NCBI RefSeq assembly: GCF_029227915.1
Contig: NC_079881.1
Span: forward strand, 9,174,001-9,238,000
Length of the DNA stretch: 64,000 nt
Source: Hydractinia symbiolongicarpus
Lineage: Eukaryota; Cnidaria; Hydrozoa; Anthoathecata; Hydractiniidae
Reading direction: 5' to 3'
The translations under genes and the position numbers were made by a program. Below are positions 37,301 to 49,800 of the stretch, one piece after another. Position 1 is the stretch's first letter; each line of letters starts with the position of its first letter. Under the pieces are notes generated by a model, which made no database searches, was not told where the DNA came from, and saw only the letters and a list, made by a program, of their open reading frames with translations.

Positions 37301-40300
37301 GTTTGGTGTGTGTGAACCTGTGGTCGAGAAATGTATTCCATTGTTTTTATTATTGAGCCACCTATATGGAACAGGTGACTCAATTACATGTAAATCAGCA
37401 CTCACAAAAGATTAATTAAAATTGAATAATATTAAGGATTTTTTATAGAGTAAAACAAGGGTCTGACCTTCAAATAAACAGCTACTGTTAAAGAAAACTT
37501 TATGTTTCTCTAATATTAAAGATATAAAAGTTCTGAATATTAATATAAAGTGTAAAAATAAATGAAAGATTAAAACCTACTTCTGTTTGTATTTTGTTTT
37601 CACTGTTGTAACTTTTATGTGTGCCCTGCAAAAAGTAAAGTATGTTATATGGGTATATTATTGATGGTACAGTTTAAAAAAAAAGAAAAAAGAAGCTTTC
37701 TGGCTTGTTAATTGATAATCCTTTCTTAATTACAGTCTGTCCATATTGCATAAGGTAGATAGAAATATACAGAAGAGAAAATTGGTGTAACATTTAAAGA
37801 TGAACTTGTTTAAGGTGACGTTATACCTTTTGAGCATGATTTCTTAAATCGCGATTTTTCAGCGATAGTTAATTAAAGTTTATTCATTCATACATCACCA
37901 AAAAGCATTTTTAAACACCTATCAAATGATATAAAAATAATTTTTAACTTTTTAACTCCTGAAAAGTACAGAGACATTTTTGAAACACACCCTGCCTTCA
38001 AAAAAGTGACTTCATTTACAAAACTACTTCGTTTCCAAATCTAATCCGATGTTCTTTAGAATCGTGATAGATGTATGTAAAAACATTTTTCAATTATTTT
38101 CCACAAAGAAGATAAGAGATTTGAAATGTAATAGATGGTATACAAAAAAAGCAACACTACGAAAAAGTGTTTTAAAGATTTTTTAAAATATCACACCTTT
38201 CAAGCATACTCATGATGATGGTGATACTTTCACACTTCCGAGGTGATGAATATTCAAAAGGTTGTCTTTTTAAATTTTATTATTCGCAAAGACGTGACTG
38301 AGAATGCAGATGGTATTTCTTTTTGGAAAGGAAATATAATTTATTTTTAAAAGTTATACGCAAGAGGATGATAAGTGTTAAAAACATTCACTCTCAACTC
38401 TTATTCAATTTGAAGTGTGAAAGACCGATCAGAAAAAAAAGTTAGTTTTTTGGATAAAGTCAATATTCCTTTTCGAAAAATAAATAAATAGTTTCACCAT
38501 TGGAGAGATCGTCGTTTCTTTAGTATAAATAAAAAAAATATCATTTTTTGATACAATAAAGGTATACCGTCACCTTAAAGTTTGCAGTAAAAATCTAAGT
38601 TTTGGCTATTTCTATACTCTTAACTAGCTGAGCTAAAATGTTTAACAGACAAGCTTGCTTTTCTAATACAAAGTGACTAAAAGGTAGAGAATCTAATAAT
38701 GTAACCATCATCTTAAAACAAAAACCACATTTATGGAGTAGTTACTGGGATATAGGAACATAGAATTATATAGTTGAGTATGTTAACATCATGAAGCTAA
38801 TGATCAATAAAAAAAAGAAAGCTGGGCAGCTATGAGCTGTCTTGTCCAGAATAAATTATCTTTGCTCCAACTAAGTGAGCTGCCCAACCTCATCTGGTTA
38901 TAAAGCTTCAACTGGATATATGGACTGACCTGATTATAGGGCCAGCATAAAAGCCTTTGGCTGCCAGCCCTGGGTCTATATATTATATTCAGGATGTTAT
39001 GGCATAACATTTACCTTCATGTTGTTAATTTCAATTTCTGCTCGACTTTCCAGTGGGATTATGACTTCATTTATAAATAACTTTGTTAATTCCAATTTCA
39101 TATTTTCTATCTCCTTATATGCATCAATTATATCTTCAATAACTTCACCTAAACACAAAATATTCCCGTTAAAATACAGAATATTTATTGTGGTTATTAG
39201 GGACATAGAGAAGATCATGTTTTGACACGCATGATTCGTGATTAAAAGCCATCACTTACATCACCAAGATAATATTAACGATTGTGTGTGTGTTAGGTTG
39301 GTCACGTAATTGTGACATAAAGATATTCCATACAAAAATTGAGTGAAGGTTACATGATAAGTCTTATTGGATCAATCTAACCAATCAGAAAAAAACTTGT
39401 GTAAACAGAAAAGGTTTTATAAGTTCTCTAAAATGTATGTGTTTGGTTTCTCAGACTAGTCGTCCATACTCTTGGAACAGTTTTTAAATATTTTCTTGAA
39501 GAATTTTGAAAGTAAAATGTGTATAAAAATTAATAGTAACAAAAGTAGTTCTTTTAAAAAGAGCTATCAAAGAGGAAAAATTTTAGAAAAGGGGGAAGCC
39601 TTGTTTTTCAAAATTGACTAAAAGTTTGTTTTAAGCACTGTGTCATTGTCTATTTTAAAGGGCTCATTTTTTTCATATTTTCTCGCTTATTCTACTGAAA
39701 ATTCACAATGCTGCTATTCTAGTTAAACAGTTACAATATCTACTGTAAAAAGACAATTTTTATATAAAAAAACTAATTTAAATTGATCCTGTATACCAGG
39801 TACACAATGTATACAATCTGCATTTAATTTTATAACCTTTTACTAATTTCTAATTAACTCGTTTAGTTAAACTTATGGTGTATTTCAGCAATAACTTTCC
39901 TTTTTTTCATTATTGCTTTTCAAGATAAATTGGAAACATTTGCATGAACTTTTAGTAAGCATTGCATAAAGAAAATATATAGGCATGGTTTAGGGAATCT
40001 GACAGAAAAACTAATCAGCAGGTCACAATTTGCAACATAGCAGGTCAATCATTCCATTCATTCAAGTTAAAATTGCAAATCCTAAATTGCAAATTTTATA
40101 ATGGTTGTTGCAACAAAATCAATAGCACTTGTTCAAAGATAATAGCTATGTAAAGACTTTTTTCTCTACAGTCAGCAAATTTTTGCAAAATGACTTTATA
40201 TTTCTAATTTCAATCCTGCTGATGATAAAGAGGCTTAAGAATCTTTGATATTTTTAAATGCAACATTGGGTTTCGTGCTGATATAAGCCTTAAAATTTTT

Positions 40301-43300
40301 TTTTTCTTACAGAAAAATCAATTCCGGCATACTCCATTATAAAGAACAGAAATGAAAACACTGGGAGAACAAAATACTTAACCCTATTTGTGCTGGGGGG
40401 GAGGGGGGCTGATTTAGCCCACCCCCACTTTTTTTAATAACTTTTTATGTGTTTATAGTTACAACTTTAAATTTGGTGAATTTTCATAACTTTTATTTAG
40501 CTTTATTTTCCTAAAAACTTTTTTAGGGAATTATGCCGAAGTGTTGCCATGGCAACACCTTTTTTATGTTGAGTAAAATTCTAAAAAAAAAATTTACATG
40601 TTTTTAAAAGCTTTAATGACTTCTTAGTTTATCTTATTATATTATTTTGTGATTCTATTATTATTGTTACTTAATTTATCATAATTATACAATCGTTAAC
40701 AAAATTCAAAGTTAGTGCTTTTTTCTATATGTCACCGAATTTCATCACCAAAATTGTCATCACCAAAAAATGCTGGCGTCATCACTTTTTTTTTTTCACT
40801 AAAATACCTAAACAACACTTGTTGTAAGTTTCAACAGACAACAATTGTAGAAATTACGCTGGGTAGGGGGGTCGAATCAGCCCCCCAGCATTGAGGAGCC
40901 CCTAAAATTAAATTAACTTAATTAATTAAATAAACCATAAAAACAGTGAAAGGGAGTAGAAACACAAAAGTGATAGTAGCTATAAACAAGTCAGAATAAC
41001 ATAACAACTCAAAAACCACAACTATTATGGTTGAACTATTATTTATATAATTGCTTTCCGGAAGTGGTCAGCAATCTAACGTGGATTGCACAAAAACATT
41101 CCACTCCTTTTGATTAGACAGTTCATTATTTTCTATGAATTAAAAGGAATAACAGATTTGATTTTTTTAAATATTTGACTTTGTGGATACAAACAGTCAA
41201 TCAATCCATGTCTTAAATAAAAAACAAAAATATTATGAATTTGATTTACTTTTGATTTTTTAAATTCTTATCATTATCGCTATTCATCTTTAAATCATAC
41301 CAAAATTTTAAATGAAAAATTATGATCTGGAAAAAACAAGTAAGTATTATTTACAATACAATGAAAACTTTAACAGATAATCATTTTTTTATGTGTAGGT
41401 TACAATATAATACACACAAATTAATCAAATAACGAAAAACGCTCAGTGCACACAACAGTTGTACAAATAAGAAAAGAGAAAATAATATATAAAATATATT
41501 GACAAAAATAACAGTCATTAGTTTGGGTGAAGTCAGGTTAAATACAAAAGTAAACAAAAATACAGTTTTAATCCTGTGCTATTAAGTTTTTGTTTCCACT
41601 AGACACCATGTTTGTTTATTTAATATGAAAATTATATATGTTGATAAAATTAGTGACGTTTGTAACAAGAGTGGTATTTTTCGCAAAACCACTTTACCCT
41701 AAACATTTTGTAATTCAAAAAGACTTGCATAAAAGGCACATTTTTCTTAGATACTAAAAGAATTAAGTAAAATAGAAAAAAATTTGACGACACACTGACT
41801 TTTCTGGACATTGCTTATTTTTCCACTTTTTAATAACACTATATAAACCTTTATAAAAACAATGAGAGCAGAAACTATAAATAGATCACTTTTTCTCTCT
41901 AAGTGTAAAAAGATTTCGATGTGGTTAAAACAGTTTTCTGATTGTCAGCAAATAATATCAAAGACTGCTAACCAATGGAAAATCCACAGGTTTGCTAAGC
42001 AGAAATTATTTAATCTATGGGAAAGCCCAAAATGAAGCTGAACACAGCCATTTAAACACAGAAAATATGGCTATCATTATAGAGAAACGTCAGTTGCCCC
42101 CCTGTGAAAGAATTTACTGGTCCTTCAGTCGTCAAATTTTTTATTTTTGTTTGTCGCAAGGATTTCTACAACGCCATTTTTAACAAAATACGACAATTAT
42201 ATAGAGATACAAAATCATACCTAATTTTTTAGTTGCACCTTGTGACACAGTTGCAGCATTTGCAACATTTTGCATTGATTCAATGAACATAACAGCCAGG
42301 TTACATGTAGCTAAAATAAACATTAAAGTATATTATATGCTTAAGAAACTGACCAAAGATTAAGATCTTTGTAACAGCTTTGCACAATATGCATCCCACT
42401 CAATTGGTATTTTAGCAAAATGCTTATGAAACTTTTAACCTGAGATAAATAAGATAGCTTTGACAAAGTAAAAAAATATTACATGTGCTTGCCTGCAATT
42501 AACATAAAAATGTTAACAAAAAATGACTTTTTATAAAATCAAGAATAATGATTTGACATTCGCACGTGGTGCTGGCAAAAGTACTAAATTTTATCAGATT
42601 CTTTTTGCTAGTAATTTGCAGAAGCAACTTATCTTACTGATCCCAATGCGCTCCTTTTTGCACTTTTGGAAATGATTTTTTTGTTGAAGAAAGCGAAAAT
42701 ATGACACACACATTATAATACTTTTAAAAGGTCAAAAATGTTTAAACTATTTAAGGGATAGTTTATTCAAATGCAATTTATTTGAGAATGACATTTGTTT
42801 TACGGGGTCTCCATTATTATCTGCAAGTTTGTATTTTGGCAGATTACAAATTTAAAATACACAATTTTTTATAAGCAAATCATTTATAAGCAACTGAACT
42901 GGATTTAAAATAAAAATAAATAAGCAAATTCAGTTCTGTACAAAAAGCAACACAAAAAAATATTTGTTGTGAAAATATAAAGAAACACGTTTTCAAAACA
43001 AAAGAAATAAAACTCCAAGAAAAAATACTCTGTTGCACACTTCAGTTTACTTTTGTTAAGAACTTTCTTTGACCAAAAATTTGACTTCTTTTCTTTTCTT
43101 CCCTTCTTACATGTATTATGAAAATTAAGCAACCATTATATAAATCTAAATATTGACTAAAGCATTAAGCATCTGACCAAAATTCTAAGTTACTTATAAA
43201 AAATCTTGGAGAGTTCCTTTTAAAAATAATACAAAAATGGTTATATATATTTAGTTTAACTGATGATAACAATTCATGGTGAACTCAGAAATTTTTAAAC

Positions 43301-44857
43301 CCATACATATACATAAACCCAAACTTATACATAATTTTTGAAAAAAATTTATGAACACTGAACGCAATTTTTCAATGCTATAAATAACAATTCTTGCGTA
43401 AACAATGTCATGCAAGGGTTAGACATTAAAACACCATATCAATATCTGTGCATACTGTAAAACATAAACAATATGTCATTAATGTGCAAAAAAATCTATG
43501 TAAATGTAAATTCCATGACTTTTCTGTGAATTTTTTTAAAAGGTGATTTGTATTAATTATTCCAGCCCAAACATAGTGCAATGATATTTATTAACTGTTA
43601 GGATTGTGATATCTTAATTGTACGGAAAAAGGTATATATTTTATAAGAAATTTTAAGTTTTAGCAGGTTCAACAATGCAGTGTTGCACATTTGATTTATA
43701 CAAGGTAAATACAATGTCACAATGCTAAACTTATTTCTTTTTTTAATTTTGCAAAATAAAAGGAAATAAATAGTGACCACCTTTTGTAAATTAATATAAT
43801 ATATACATTATTATTCATGTAATTATTGTTTTATAAACAGTTTTTTAACAGCAAATGTGCAACAAAACATTTTAAAACAAAATAAGGAATAGCCATTTGA
43901 GTTTATTCTTAGCGCTAATTAGCAATTAATTTGTCAAAGAAAAAGGTCTCTAAGCAATTTATACAAAGTGTAATTAAGACCTTACAAACCTAACAACAGG
44001 GATTTAAATTGATCCAGAGATATTAAATTTTTATGATATCCACTTGAATGAATAAAAAATAAACTTTAAAAAAAGTTTAAAAGAACATTTGTTTAGGATG
44101 TTAACAAAACAAATTATTTGATTTGAGTCATATATTAACATAATTTTACCAAGCTATCTTATAAAATAAATCATGCATATATATACTCTTTATCACCATA
44201 AGGCTACCTTAAGAATTGGAGAAAATAAAAACCATCCAAAAAAACTTGCCATATTGTTGACTTTTATTTGCATAATAAAAAATCAGCCCTGTTTTTGTTT
44301 TAACAATTTTAACATAAAAAATGTTGACATGATTGAATTAAATAAAATTCCACGTAGCTAACAATTGTAAGGAACTTTCATTGTTAAAAATCATGCAAAG
44401 TGGTTGCTGCTTATAGCTAGCGATATAAAAAATTAGTGTGGCTAAAGCAAATCAAGCTAAAGGGTTTATTAACAAAACTAACAGAGATACCAAGCTAACT
44501 AAATCATATGTATATATATATATATATATCCTTTTTAATTGTATTTATGTAGCTAGCTGCTAGCAAAGCACAATGGCAAGTTTTCATTTAGCTAGCTATA
44601 AAAAACGATATATCACACAGTATATGTATTGGGAAATGTTTATATACATACTTTGAACAGACTTTTGATAAATTTTTGCATTTGCAACCATCTGTCGAAG
44701 CATAGGACTTAGGTTAGTGACATTCTAAAAATGAAACACAGCTCTTTAACTAACCATAGTGTCTAGCTTGATTTGACTTTTCATAAATAAACAAAACATC
44801 TTATTTTACCTGAAAAGTAGTATTAGCTAAATTATGAAGTTCGTTTAAATCTTCCAT
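28356..44857 (-). CDS. BAIAP2-like: IRSp53/BAIAP2 homologue: I-BAR (IMD) and SH3 actin adaptor (16 coding exons, 708 aa)
   Basis: Coding exons in transcript order: 44810-44857, 44652-44724, 42221-42310, 39015-39148, 37581-37625, 36291-36383, 35936-36001, 35498-35584, 34395-34487, 32429-33114, 31532-31595, 30850-30920, 30116-30169, 29476-29639, 28622-28916, 28356-28419 (TAA). GT-AG borders and phases all agree, total 2,127 nt. Residues 1-243 are an IMD/I-BAR domain: MEDLNELHNLANTTFQ, a Lys-rich turn KIKKKSIRKKK, ALIEERRVYCFVAE and QKLPDWQQY, all close to vertebrate IRSp53. A 228-residue Ser/Thr-rich linker forms one large exon. The SH3 (about 474-530) reads LRALYDHLAQDQSQLNF, GWQYGENEKTKK, SGWFPSAFTEE, and is nearly diagnostic for the family. 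The tail has nine prolines (665-673), an acidic run and NPFNGITFQAP, recalling the NPF-x-VQL tail of IRSp53. Family proteins bind PIP2 membranes and link Rac/Cdc42 to actin regulators, forming protrusions. I saw no clear CRIB motif. Confidence 0.93.
29745..30103 (+). repeat. 34-bp minisatellite filling an intron
   Basis: About ten units of ATTAAGGAGATTTGGAGTGG then TTACACTAGGGAAG repeat with a 34-bp period. Units are most regular on the right (about 29880-30100) and decay leftward. They occupy most of the 476-bp intron between the exon ending the SH3 domain (30116-30169) and the next exon (29476-29639), stopping about 12 nt from the splice donor. Confidence 0.9.
33170..34022 (+). mobile_element. 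Non-LTR retrotransposon (LINE) 3' remnant: reverse transcriptase with Cys-rich finger
   Basis: On the strand opposite the host gene, the translation begins WELLYADDLVLIAES, with the catalytic YADD at 33198-33209. A helical block and a Cys-rich finger (CGVCRKGVGSNSIFCQTC, then HKKCSSI, then CKRC, with frame breaks) follow. Next come FCYLGDMLGSEGG and WKKFKELLPLLTSR, the region after the palm in many invertebrate LINEs. At least three frameshifts or stops and a 32-bp internal duplication (33234-33297) make it dead. It ends in an ATG/ATA triplet microsatellite (about 33997-34022), a common LINE 3' end. It lies in the IRSp53-like intron between 33114 and 34395. Confidence 0.8.
34292..34352 (-). 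repeat. tRNA-like sequence (short tRNA pseudogene or SINE head)
   Basis: The minus strand has the acceptor half GCAGTAG, which pairs along all 7 bases (one G-T) with CTATTGC at the other end. An A-box-like TGGATTAATGGTAGAGC, a CTCATGA loop (CAT anticodon position) and a B box GGTTCAAATCT follow. It is only about 61 nt and the T and anticodon stems pair poorly, so a working tRNA is unlikely. It lies in the IRSp53-like intron between 33114 and 34395, just downstream of exon 34395-34487. Confidence 0.4.
37810..38578. mobile_element. TTAA-flanked MITE with ~20-bp terminal inverted repeats
   Basis: The left end reads TTTAAGGTGACGTTATACCTTT (from 37809). The right end on the opposite strand reads TTTAAGGTGACGGTATACCTTT (38579 to 38558), with one mismatch in 22. 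Each end starts with TTAA, the target site duplicated by piggyBac transposases, which leaves a 761-bp body starting GGTGACG. There is no coding sequence. It sits in the IRSp53-like intron between 37625 and 39015. Confidence 0.75.
40378..40911. mobile_element. Candidate TTAA-associated element with G-rich inverted ends
   Basis: The left part (from TTAA at 40378) has TGTGCTGGGGGGGAGGGGGG then CTGATTTAGCCC. The right part (about 40855-40911) on the opposite strand has AATGCTGGGGGGCTGATTCG then ACCCCCCT. The similarity is clear but imperfect, and the outermost 10-15 bases do not match well, so the limits are approximate. It lies in the IRSp53-like intron between exons 3 and 4. Confidence 0.45.
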
Positions 44858-46680
44858 CTTTTAAAAGTTACAAATATTATTTTAGTTAAACATCTTGAAA
44901 TTTATATGTTGTGATCTTTGACTGTTCCCGCTGTGTTATTTTGATGTAGCGGTAGCCGACATCAGGTTGGCCGTTATACTATTAATATAGTATCGTCATT
45001 CATTAATTTACGTTAATTTCTAGATCTATCAGCAACTTGGATAAATATACCGGATTGGTTTTCCATGCGGGCGCGTGTCAAGCACATCCGAGAAGGTTTT
45101 TAGACATTTTGTGTAAAAACTTCTCGTGTCCTTCTTATGCGGACAGGTAACGTAGGGTTCTATCATTAAACATAATTTTTACACTTTTTTCTAAAATAGC
45201 TGAAAATAAGAACAAAATAAGAACAATGGCTAGGGGAAATATTACTGATATTCTTTATGGGAAATCTTTTGAATATTTTTGCAGAATCAGGTGTTGCAAT
45301 TTTGTGAAAGTTGTACCAAAATCTAGTATCGCAAATATTTGTAACGCAGCGAAACATATAAAAACAAAAATGCTCAAAATATAAAAAACAAAATAGAAAC
45401 AATTTCAGGCTGAACAAGTAAGAAAATAAGAACACATCAAGCTGAAGTCAAATTTTCTGATTCTTTTTGTGAAAGTATCATCAAAGTCCAAAAACGTAAC
45501 ATATTTCACTCTAAATTTTATTTTTTCGGCCAAGAATTCCTGACTACACCCGTTCAATTGGTAGTCACGTTAATAACGGATACATGATATAACCCTAGAT
45601 TAAGACTGTGAACTTCCACAGAACCGAAACGATAGAAAAACAACCAAATGCTATGAGAATAAACAAAATAAAACGTATGTGTCATAATTTTTTTGTAGTA
45701 ACACTAGATGTTATTTCCTTACGTTTTTACATTCTAAAATACGTGTGTCATTTTTCTTTTATAACCTGGTTAAGCAGTCGACTTTTACGATATATCAGGT
45801 ATGGGTATGTCAGAATTTCTGAGAAGACGACGGTGTTGTCACAAAACAAAATGAGAAGATTTGAGGACATTTCCATATTCTTCCAAAAAAATTGAGAACA
45901 TTTAAAAAAGGCATGCCTCCTCAAAACTCCTCAATATTCCTTAATTTTAAAAAGTCTTCTCAAAACTCCTCTAAAAGTAGAGGAGTCTCCGCAAACTTTA
46001 ATGTTACAACCTGTGGCATGTTTGTATTTTCAAAATGCATAGTAATGCCCTGCATATCCAAAAGGAAAAAATCCCTGGGAAAGAGAATATATTATTAACA
46101 CTGGAAACCCAGCAGTTTTTTTGCTCACACGCACAGAGTAATATCACGTTTTGTTTATACAATATTCATTTTTTCATTGCATAAGATATCATTAATAATG
46201 AAAAAAAAGACGTAATTGTCAATAAACTGTCCACCTCTGTGAACACCAATCCCAAATCTATAAATCTATATATTCTTTTCTCTCAAGAATAATTTTGAAG
46301 ATGACAGCAAAAGAAATATAGACAGCCAATCTTTCTGATGAAAATGTTTTAAATTCTATAAAAATTACAACATAAGCCTGTTGATTAAATTCGTGACATT
46401 GTTTTTTGACACATTGTATGAAAAAAGCACAGCGCGATATATTACTGTTGTTATTTAAGGATATGACATATAGGCGAGTTAACAACTTAATACGCCGGGT
46501 TAATTATTCCGTGAAAATTGCTGGACGTAAAGTCAAAACACGATTTTTCTAAAATAAATGAGAACGAGGTTGCATTTGAAAAGCAGTTAAATATCAAATC
46601 TTATCTTGTTTAACATTTTTTCTCATAAAAAACAAGACTGCACACAAAATATAAATAATTCCAACGTTATGTGATGTCAG
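44858..46680. other. Intergenic region between the SUZ12 3' end and the IRSp53-like start
   Basis: Both flanking genes are on the minus strand, so this should contain the 5' UTR and promoter of the IRSp53-like gene. A small hairpin, ACTCCTCTAAAAGTAGAGGAGT, lies at about 45967-45988. No additional gene is supported. Confidence 0.4.
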
Positions 46681-46686
46681 TTTATT
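46681..46686 (-). terminator. Polyadenylation signal AATAAA for SUZ12
   Basis: TTTATT on the plus strand gives AATAAA on the minus strand, about 130 nt after the SUZ12 stop codon. It is a plausible cleavage signal; use of it is inferred from position. Confidence 0.55.
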
Positions 46687-46814
46687 GTCGACGGTACATA
46701 AAAGAATACGAAGAAAATCGTCCCTGGTTTTCTCCCCATATCATTTGATTGATTTACAAGAAAATGCACATTACAAGCGCTTTTTAGATCGTCGGGGGAA
46801 TGGTTATTCGGGTC

Positions 46815-49800
46815 CTACTCTTCTTGCATCGACTGCCGTATTTTTTCCAGGGCATTCATAGCTTGTATAACGGTTGACTGCGAAATAACTTGAAACTCGA
46901 TCATATTATTCAGGTGGAGAAGAAAATTTCGCGCCATATTTTTCTCGATAACATCACGTCCGTACTCTTCCACAAACGATTTGCAACCTTGCGTCACAGT
47001 GAAATCAGCAATGTATCTAAATTTAGTTTGAACACAGTAAGTTGCACAAATATAGATTGAGTGGGAAAGAAATTCCAGATGTATGAACCAGATCTGTTCC
47101 ATGCAATAAAAACGCTTTTACAACTTAATAATATTCTAAGATGTCCCACTGCTCTGCAGTAGAAACATTGCAGAAGGTAGATACGGTATAGACTCAATAG
47201 AAATATGTAGCGGTCCTGCATGAGGGATTATTCTTTAACCCATGCTAAAAGGGCAGGTTTAATAGAGACGCTGGATACAAAGCTTTAAATTTTGTGCTTG
47301 CCAATTGGTTACAATGTATTTAATACACTGCGGGTAGAATTATGTAATCCCCTCAAACGTTTTTCATCATCAAGTTTATTTGTTTTACTGTTGTAATTTT
47401 TTTCAAGTGATAATCTTTTATCTTTCATGCCAGTTTTTTTTTTTTTACTTTTTGTGTACGTTTTAGAATTGAATTGACTCACTGTGAGTTGCGAATTAAA
47501 AAAAATCAGATTAGGTGAGACAAAAAATTCTTAATAAATGAACTTGTTTGGAGCGAAAAAAATTGCTGCGAAATACCTTTTGTTGGTTATAACTCGCTTG
47601 TCAGTAGCGCGCAAGAAATCGCTTAAATACATTTCAAACTACGAAGAGAGCGCTGTTTAAAAACGCGCATCCACTGAAATACATTTTCTTGCGACTGGTT
47701 AAAAATTTAAATTGGTCGTGGGGAACATCAGAGACGCACAAAGTGATTACTTTAGAGGTATTTGGCATAAACATTCTGCTGGAACATATTGTAGAAATCA
47801 TTCTTTAAAAGACCCTTAAATTTGAAGATTAAAAAGCATCAAAATAAAAAGAAATCCTGGCTTGTTAGCTGTGCCAGACCATGCCGGTGTCAAAAGAAAA
47901 ATCTAACATAATTCAGCTTGACACGAATTATAATTTCTTAAGTCAGTCATATTGAAGCATGCGGTACGACTAAGGGCCTGTTCATATAAGGTATTTTTTT
48001 ACGTTCACATCAGGCGAGCTAGCCCGGTTAGAAAAAAAAAAAAAAAGTTATGAAAGTTTGTTTATATCAAAGATGAGCTATTGGAAAAAGAAAGCCTACA
48101 AGGTCGTAAAATGGGCTCAATAAGCTACGTCATGTTTATGCATGGTGTTTGAAATTTATCACATAATGGCATCCGAAGCTGCGTTAGTATGTTGTTATTA
48201 AAGGTTTAATTTAAAAAGCTCAGAAAAAAATACTTACCCCTTTTTTAACATGTGCAGGTTCCATAACTTCATTAAGGATTTTTCGCCTTCATTGACATCT
48301 GTGAACTCTTCAATCATCTAACAAAAATACGAGACAAAAAAATGAATAAAATAAAAACGAACTGTGAGCAATACCTTATTTTGTGGAACACACCCAGACC
48401 AGGAAAATAGCAAAAAGAGTAATGCTGAGGTCTGCAATAATTTACACCGTTGCATGCAGTATATCTAACCAAATAACCGAAGTGACAACTGTGTCGTAAA
48501 CATTTGGCCAGTATACATTGACAAGCGCAAAGTGTGTTTTACTAAGTCAAATGAAAAATATAAGTGGGGATTAACAATATACTTCGGTTAATAATATTAT
48601 AGGGAATAAAATTCCAAGCATTAAGGTAACGAATAGATGCCCTAAATTAATATTTACACTACTTGTAATTCTATGGAAACACAATTTTCAGAATACATTC
48701 AGAATTTAATATGAAAATCGATTTGTCATTTCCCTTTATCTTATTTTTTTTTATTACCCCAAAACTTTCAGGCTTTCGAAAATGTCACCATTTTTACATA
48801 TGCGGCTTAACGGCATCTTCGTTATAGTTTTGGCAGTGAAACTTGGCCTTTAGCATTTTAGGTGGGATTCTGGTTTATAGGTGATGTGACTTTTTAGGTC
48901 GGAGTTCTAATCCCTCCTACATACAACGATGGCTTTACTGCAGCAAAATTCTATGTGTTGTTACAAAGATTTTTAACACATCATTACTTTCCTTCGTCTC
49001 TCCACGAAGGTTTAAAAAAGCTGTTTGGTTCCTAAAACAAGTCCCTTATGTTTTTCATGGCAAAATTATCGACTTTTCCAAAGACCCTTTGTCCAGTACA
49101 GGCTTTCTTATAAACCAGTTTCTTATAAATAATAACATGCATTTCTATGACTTTACATTGTCATTTTTACAACCTTTTCAGTCACAATGACTTTCCGTGC
49201 GCATGTAATCTCGTTTGTGAGACCAAGAACTTTAATATAGAATAGAAATTAATGACTAAACCACAGATGATTAAAGGTAGCAACTTTGGTACTGTAACTC
49301 ACATTTTGTGTTTTCTCTTGCAGCCAATCAGGAGCCTTCTCGTCTTCGCTATTGTAATCAAATTCAGAGTGATGAACCACGTGTTGATTGTTTCGGCCAT
49401 GATAGTACACTCTAAATAAAATAAATCACACGCACATTGATATAGTATTTGTTGTGGTAACGTTTAGCCGTTCATTGTATCCATGGTCTCACACACCGGA
49501 AACAATTACTCCTTCACTTTTTTTTACACCACACTCGAGTTTAAATTTTTTTTTTTAAATTTTTTTTAGGGTAATAATTTTCGCGAGAACTAAAAAAGAA
49601 GCCGTCAGAATTAATTTTTCGAAGTTAAACGATCTCTTTACATTTCTTGAGAAATAGACTTCGCGAAATTGTTCTCCAAATCACCTATCTGACAAAAAAA
49701 CTCTCGATCTTCGAGAAAATTAATTCCCTCAAGCATTCGTTTACGTTGAGTTTTAACCCCTCTACCCTCTGATTGCAGACAACCCTCCTTCTCTACCCTT

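Noticed and set aside
38820-38990. GC-richer patch with AGCTGGGCAGCT...GAGCTGCCCAACC and GGGCCAGC...GCTGCCAGCCC inverted pairs.
   Set aside because: Local hairpins are visible but no boundaries or second copy in the window, so it is not called as an element.
45608-46098. Two adjoining open frames of 95 and 68 codons, plus strand.
   Set aside because: Composition is rich in K, F and N as expected from AT-rich noncoding DNA, with no recognisable motif.
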